This document shows positions 5,704-7,450 of a stretch of 7,450 nt of DNA, piece after piece. How positions within the stretch are numbered: the first letter of the stretch is position 1; each line of letters opens with the position of its first letter. This stretch comes from DATGEO01 sp035310015 (GTDB lineage Bacteria > Chloroflexota > Dormibacteria > Dormibacterales > Dormibacteraceae), in the NCBI GenBank assembly GCA_035310015.1, contig DATGEO010000020.1:1-7450 (forward strand), given 5' to 3'. The notes under the pieces are model-generated. The model did no database searches, had not been told where the DNA came from, and worked only from the letters and a program-made list of their open reading frames with translations. A program made the position numbers and the translations under genes.

Positions 5704-6035
5704 GGAACCTCCAGAGGCAAGCCTGCCTTTCGCCAGGCGTCGGTTCCTCCGCGAAAGTTCACGATGTCTTTGCTACCCAGGGCGGCCGCCATCTCGGCGG
5801 CGATCGCCGATCGGTTTCCAACGGCGCACACGAAGAGGGTCCGATCACGGAACTTGTGAGCATGAGGCTGCTTGACGATCTGATCGAGCACGATGTGCCT
5901 GGCTCCCGGAATGTGGCCGCGCTTCCATTCCCAGTCGTCCCTCACATCGATGACCTCATAGCCGGCATCGATGAGCTTCTGGACCTCGTCGACATGCACT
6001 TCGCGAAACGGCGCTTCTTCGTCGATTCTCTTCAT
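5700..6035 (-). CDS. Single-domain rhodanese-like sulfurtransferase
   Basis: A 111-residue cytoplasmic rhodanese-fold protein. Motifs: VIDVRDDWEW (28-37), GHIPGARHI (40-48), and the active-site loop VCAVGNRSA with nucleophile C70, matching the CxxGxRS pattern of persulfide-forming rhodaneses. NFRGGTDAWRKAGLP near the C-terminus is the usual GG.xxW...G.P ending. It could accept or pass on a persulfide, for example between SufS and other acceptors; its partner is inferred only from position. It starts at ATG 6035, 3 nt after the sufU stop, with AGGAG (6046-6042) lying across the end of sufU at 6-nt spacing. It ends in an ATGA overlap with sufT. The setting inside the suf operon argues against a detoxification (thiosulfate:cyanide) role. 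Confidence 0.93.
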   Translation of the reverse strand: MKRIDEEAPFREVHVDEVQKLIDAGYEVIDVRDDWEWKRGHIPGARHIVLDQIVKQPHAHKFRDRTLFVCAVGNRSAIAAEMAAALGSKDIVNFRGGTDAWRKAGLPLEVP

Positions 6036-6038
6036 TCC

Positions 6039-6452
6039 TTACTCCTCGTCCTCGTCATCACCCGCGAGCCCGTACGCTCCGACCTTCAATACCTTCAGCG
6101 ACAGCAGCGCGCACTTGATTCGCGCCGGCGAGATGTCGATCCCAAGCTCGCCGAGCACGTCGTCCCTGTTGATCTTCCGCGCGTCCTCCAGCGTCAAACC
6201 TTTCAACCGCTCGGTCAGCAGCGAAGCCGACGCCTGCGAGATGGCGCAGCCGCGGCCGTGGAAGCGGATGTCCTCGATCACGCCGTCCTTCACCCGGAAG
6301 TCCATGCCGACCACGTCGCCGCAGAGCGGGTTGTCCTCCTCGTGCGTGATGTCGGGGTGCTCGAGGCGGCCGTAGTTGCGCGGGTTCTTGTAGTGGTCGA
6401 GGATGTACTCGCGGTAGAACTGGTCGTCGGCGCTTGGCTGCGTGGTGCTCAC
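6039..6452 (-). CDS. sufU: SufU/IscU-family Fe-S assembly sulfur-transfer/scaffold protein
   Basis: A 137-residue IscU/SufU-fold protein. YILDHYKNPRNYGRL (16-30) is the family N-terminal motif. NPLCGD supplies C44 and D46, GRGCAIS supplies C69, and PARIKCALL supplies C114, which correspond to the three Cys and one Asp that bind zinc in B. subtilis SufU. The residue before the last Cys is Lys, as in SufU; IscU has His there. However, the C69-C114 spacing is 45 residues, close to IscU (43 in E. coli) and about 17 shorter than in B. subtilis SufU, so the SufU-specific insertion is missing. The protein ends in an acidic DDEDEE tail. GTG 6452 is preceded by GAGG at 8 nt and overlaps the sufS stop as GTGA, so coupled synthesis with the desulfurase is expected. 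A role in taking persulfide from SufS fits the context; a scaffold role is the alternative. Confidence 0.93.
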   Translation of the reverse strand: MSTTQPSADDQFYREYILDHYKNPRNYGRLEHPDITHEEDNPLCGDVVGMDFRVKDGVIEDIRFHGRGCAISQASASLLTERLKGLTLEDARKINRDDVLGELGIDISPARIKCALLSLKVLKVGAYGLAGDDEDEE

Positions 6453-7450
6453 TTGAAGATCCTCTGGGTCTCTTTGATGGAACCCACCAGCCGGTCGACT
6501 TCATCCTTCTGCGTGTAGATGTAGAACGACACGCGGGCGGTCGCGGGCACGCCGAGCCGCGTCATCAGCGGCATCGCGCAGTGGTGGCCGGCGCGCAGGC
6601 AGACCTGGTCGCGGTCGGCGATCGTCGCCAGGTCGTGCGGGTGGATGCCGTCCAGCGAGAACGAGATGACGCCGGCGCGGCGAGACGGCGGCGGTCCGTA
6701 CATCGTCAGGCCTTCGATCTCGCTCAGGGCCTCGTACGCGTATTCGGTGATCTCGCGCTCGTGCGCACGGACGTCCTCCATCCCAATGCCGTTCAGATAG
6801 TCGACGGCGGCGCCGAGGCCGATGACCTCGGCGATGGCCTGCGTCCCGGCCTCGAACTTCCACGGCAGGTCGTGATACGTGGTGCCCTCGACGCGGACGG
6901 TCTTGATCATGTCGCCGCCGGCCATGAACGGCTGCATCGCCTCGAGGAGCTCCCGCCGTCCGTAGAGCACGCCGGCGCCGGTCGGGCCCAGCATCTTGTG
7001 ACCGCTGAAGGCGTAGAAGTCGCAGCCCAGCGCGCGCACGTCGACCCCTCGGTGCGGGGCGCCCTGGGCGCCGTCGACCAGCACGGTGGCGCCCGCCTGC
7101 TTCGCAGCCGCGACCATCTCGTCGACGGGATTGATGGTGCCCAGCGCGTTGCTGACCTGGCTGAAGGCGACGAGCTTCGGACCCTGCTCAAGCAGATCCC
7201 TGAACTGGTCCAGGCGCAGCTCGCCCCGCTCGTCGATGTCGACGTACTCGATGTGCGCGCCGTTGGCGGCGGCGAGGATCTGCCAGGGGACGATGTTCGA
7301 GTGGTGGTCGAGAATGGTCAGGACGATCAGGTCGCCGGTCCTGACGTTGGAGCGGCCCCACGAGTACGCGACCAGGTTGATCGCCTCGGTCGTGCCGCGG
7401 GTGTAGATGATCTCCTTGGTCGACGCCGCGTTGATGAAGGCGCGGATCTT
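6449..7450 (-). CDS. sufS: Cysteine desulfurase SufS (partial, N-terminus off window)
   Basis: A class V aminotransferase-fold, PLP-dependent cysteine desulfurase that converts cysteine to alanine and an enzyme-bound persulfide for Fe-S assembly. The frame is open to the right edge, giving 333 visible residues. Comparison with the ~406-residue E. coli SufS suggests about 75 N-terminal residues are missing. Visible from the N-terminal side: IIYTRGTTEAINLVAYSWG, then LDHHSNIVPWQ, DGAQGAPH with the PLP-pyridine Asp, FYAFSGHKMLGPTGAG with the PLP lysine (codon 6997-6995), and RAGHHCAMP with the catalytic cysteine (codon 6580-6578). The RAGHHC motif and short active-site loop mark the group II (SufS) type, as opposed to IscS/NifS. 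An internal Met at 7117 is not the start, since conserved SufS sequence continues upstream of it. The stop overlaps the sufU start as GTGA. sufB/sufC/sufD may lie upstream, outside the window. Confidence 0.96.
   Translation of the reverse strand, partial: KIRAFINAASTKEIIYTRGTTEAINLVAYSWGRSNVRTGDLIVLTILDHHSNIVPWQILAAANGAHIEYVDIDERGELRLDQFRDLLEQGPKLVAFSQVSNALGTINPVDEMVAAAKQAGATVLVDGAQGAPHRGVDVRALGCDFYAFSGHKMLGPTGAGVLYGRRELLEAMQPFMAGGDMIKTVRVEGTTYHDLPWKFEAGTQAIAEVIGLGAAVDYLNGIGMEDVRAHEREITEYAYEALSEIEGLTMYGPPPSRRAGVISFSLDGIHPHDLATIADRDQVCLRAGHHCAMPLMTRLGVPATARVSFYIYTQKDEVDRLVGSIKETQRIFK

Noticed and set aside
1..7450. Search for a defence system, CRISPR array, transposon, tRNA/rRNA or riboswitch
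   Set aside because: No spaced repeats, transposase motifs, terminal inverted repeats or structured RNA signatures were seen. Nearly all of the window is accounted for by the minus-strand genes.

Overview
The window is a high-GC (about two thirds G+C by eye) bacterial chromosomal segment in which every convincing gene lies on the minus strand, so transcription runs from high to low coordinates. The SufS/SufU type of Fe-S assembly, the tandem citrate synthases and the GC-rich codon use suggest a soil or sediment bacterium such as an Acidobacteriota, Gemmatimonadota, Rokubacteria-like or actinobacterial lineage. The sequence alone does not decide between these.

From right to left, in the direction of transcription, there are three blocks. 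(1) 7450-5362 is an Fe-S cluster assembly operon: sufS (cysteine desulfurase, 5' end outside the window), a sufU/iscU-type protein, a single-domain rhodanese, and a SufT/MIP18-family (DUF59) maturation factor. The junctions are GTGA (4-nt overlap), a 3-nt gap and ATGA (4-nt overlap), so the four are almost certainly co-transcribed and translationally coupled. (2) After about 100 nt that hold a perfect 24-bp palindrome and a degenerate second copy exactly 42 bp away comes a cation diffusion facilitator with a zinc-type HxxxD/HxxxD metal site. It is followed after 30 nt by two tandem, divergent citrate synthases joined by a TGATG stop/start overlap. (3) Two polytopic membrane proteins follow: a GT87/DUF2029-like glycosyltransferase candidate, then (GTGA overlap) a second multi-spanning protein with a DEWD motif in its first extracytoplasmic loop, which runs off the left edge.

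Functionally the right block supplies sulfur and matures Fe-S proteins, the middle block controls a divalent metal and feeds acetyl-CoA (or another acyl-CoA) into the TCA or methylcitrate cycle, and the left block looks like lipid-linked sugar transfer at the membrane. Most of this is ordinary core metabolism. The points worth a second look are the phased palindromes upstream of the metal exporter, the catalytic Asp-to-Glu change in the second citrate synthase, the short SufU without the usual SufU insertion, the rhodanese inside the suf operon, and the unassigned DEWD membrane protein. I saw no RNA genes, CRISPR array, insertion sequence, phage gene or defence system.
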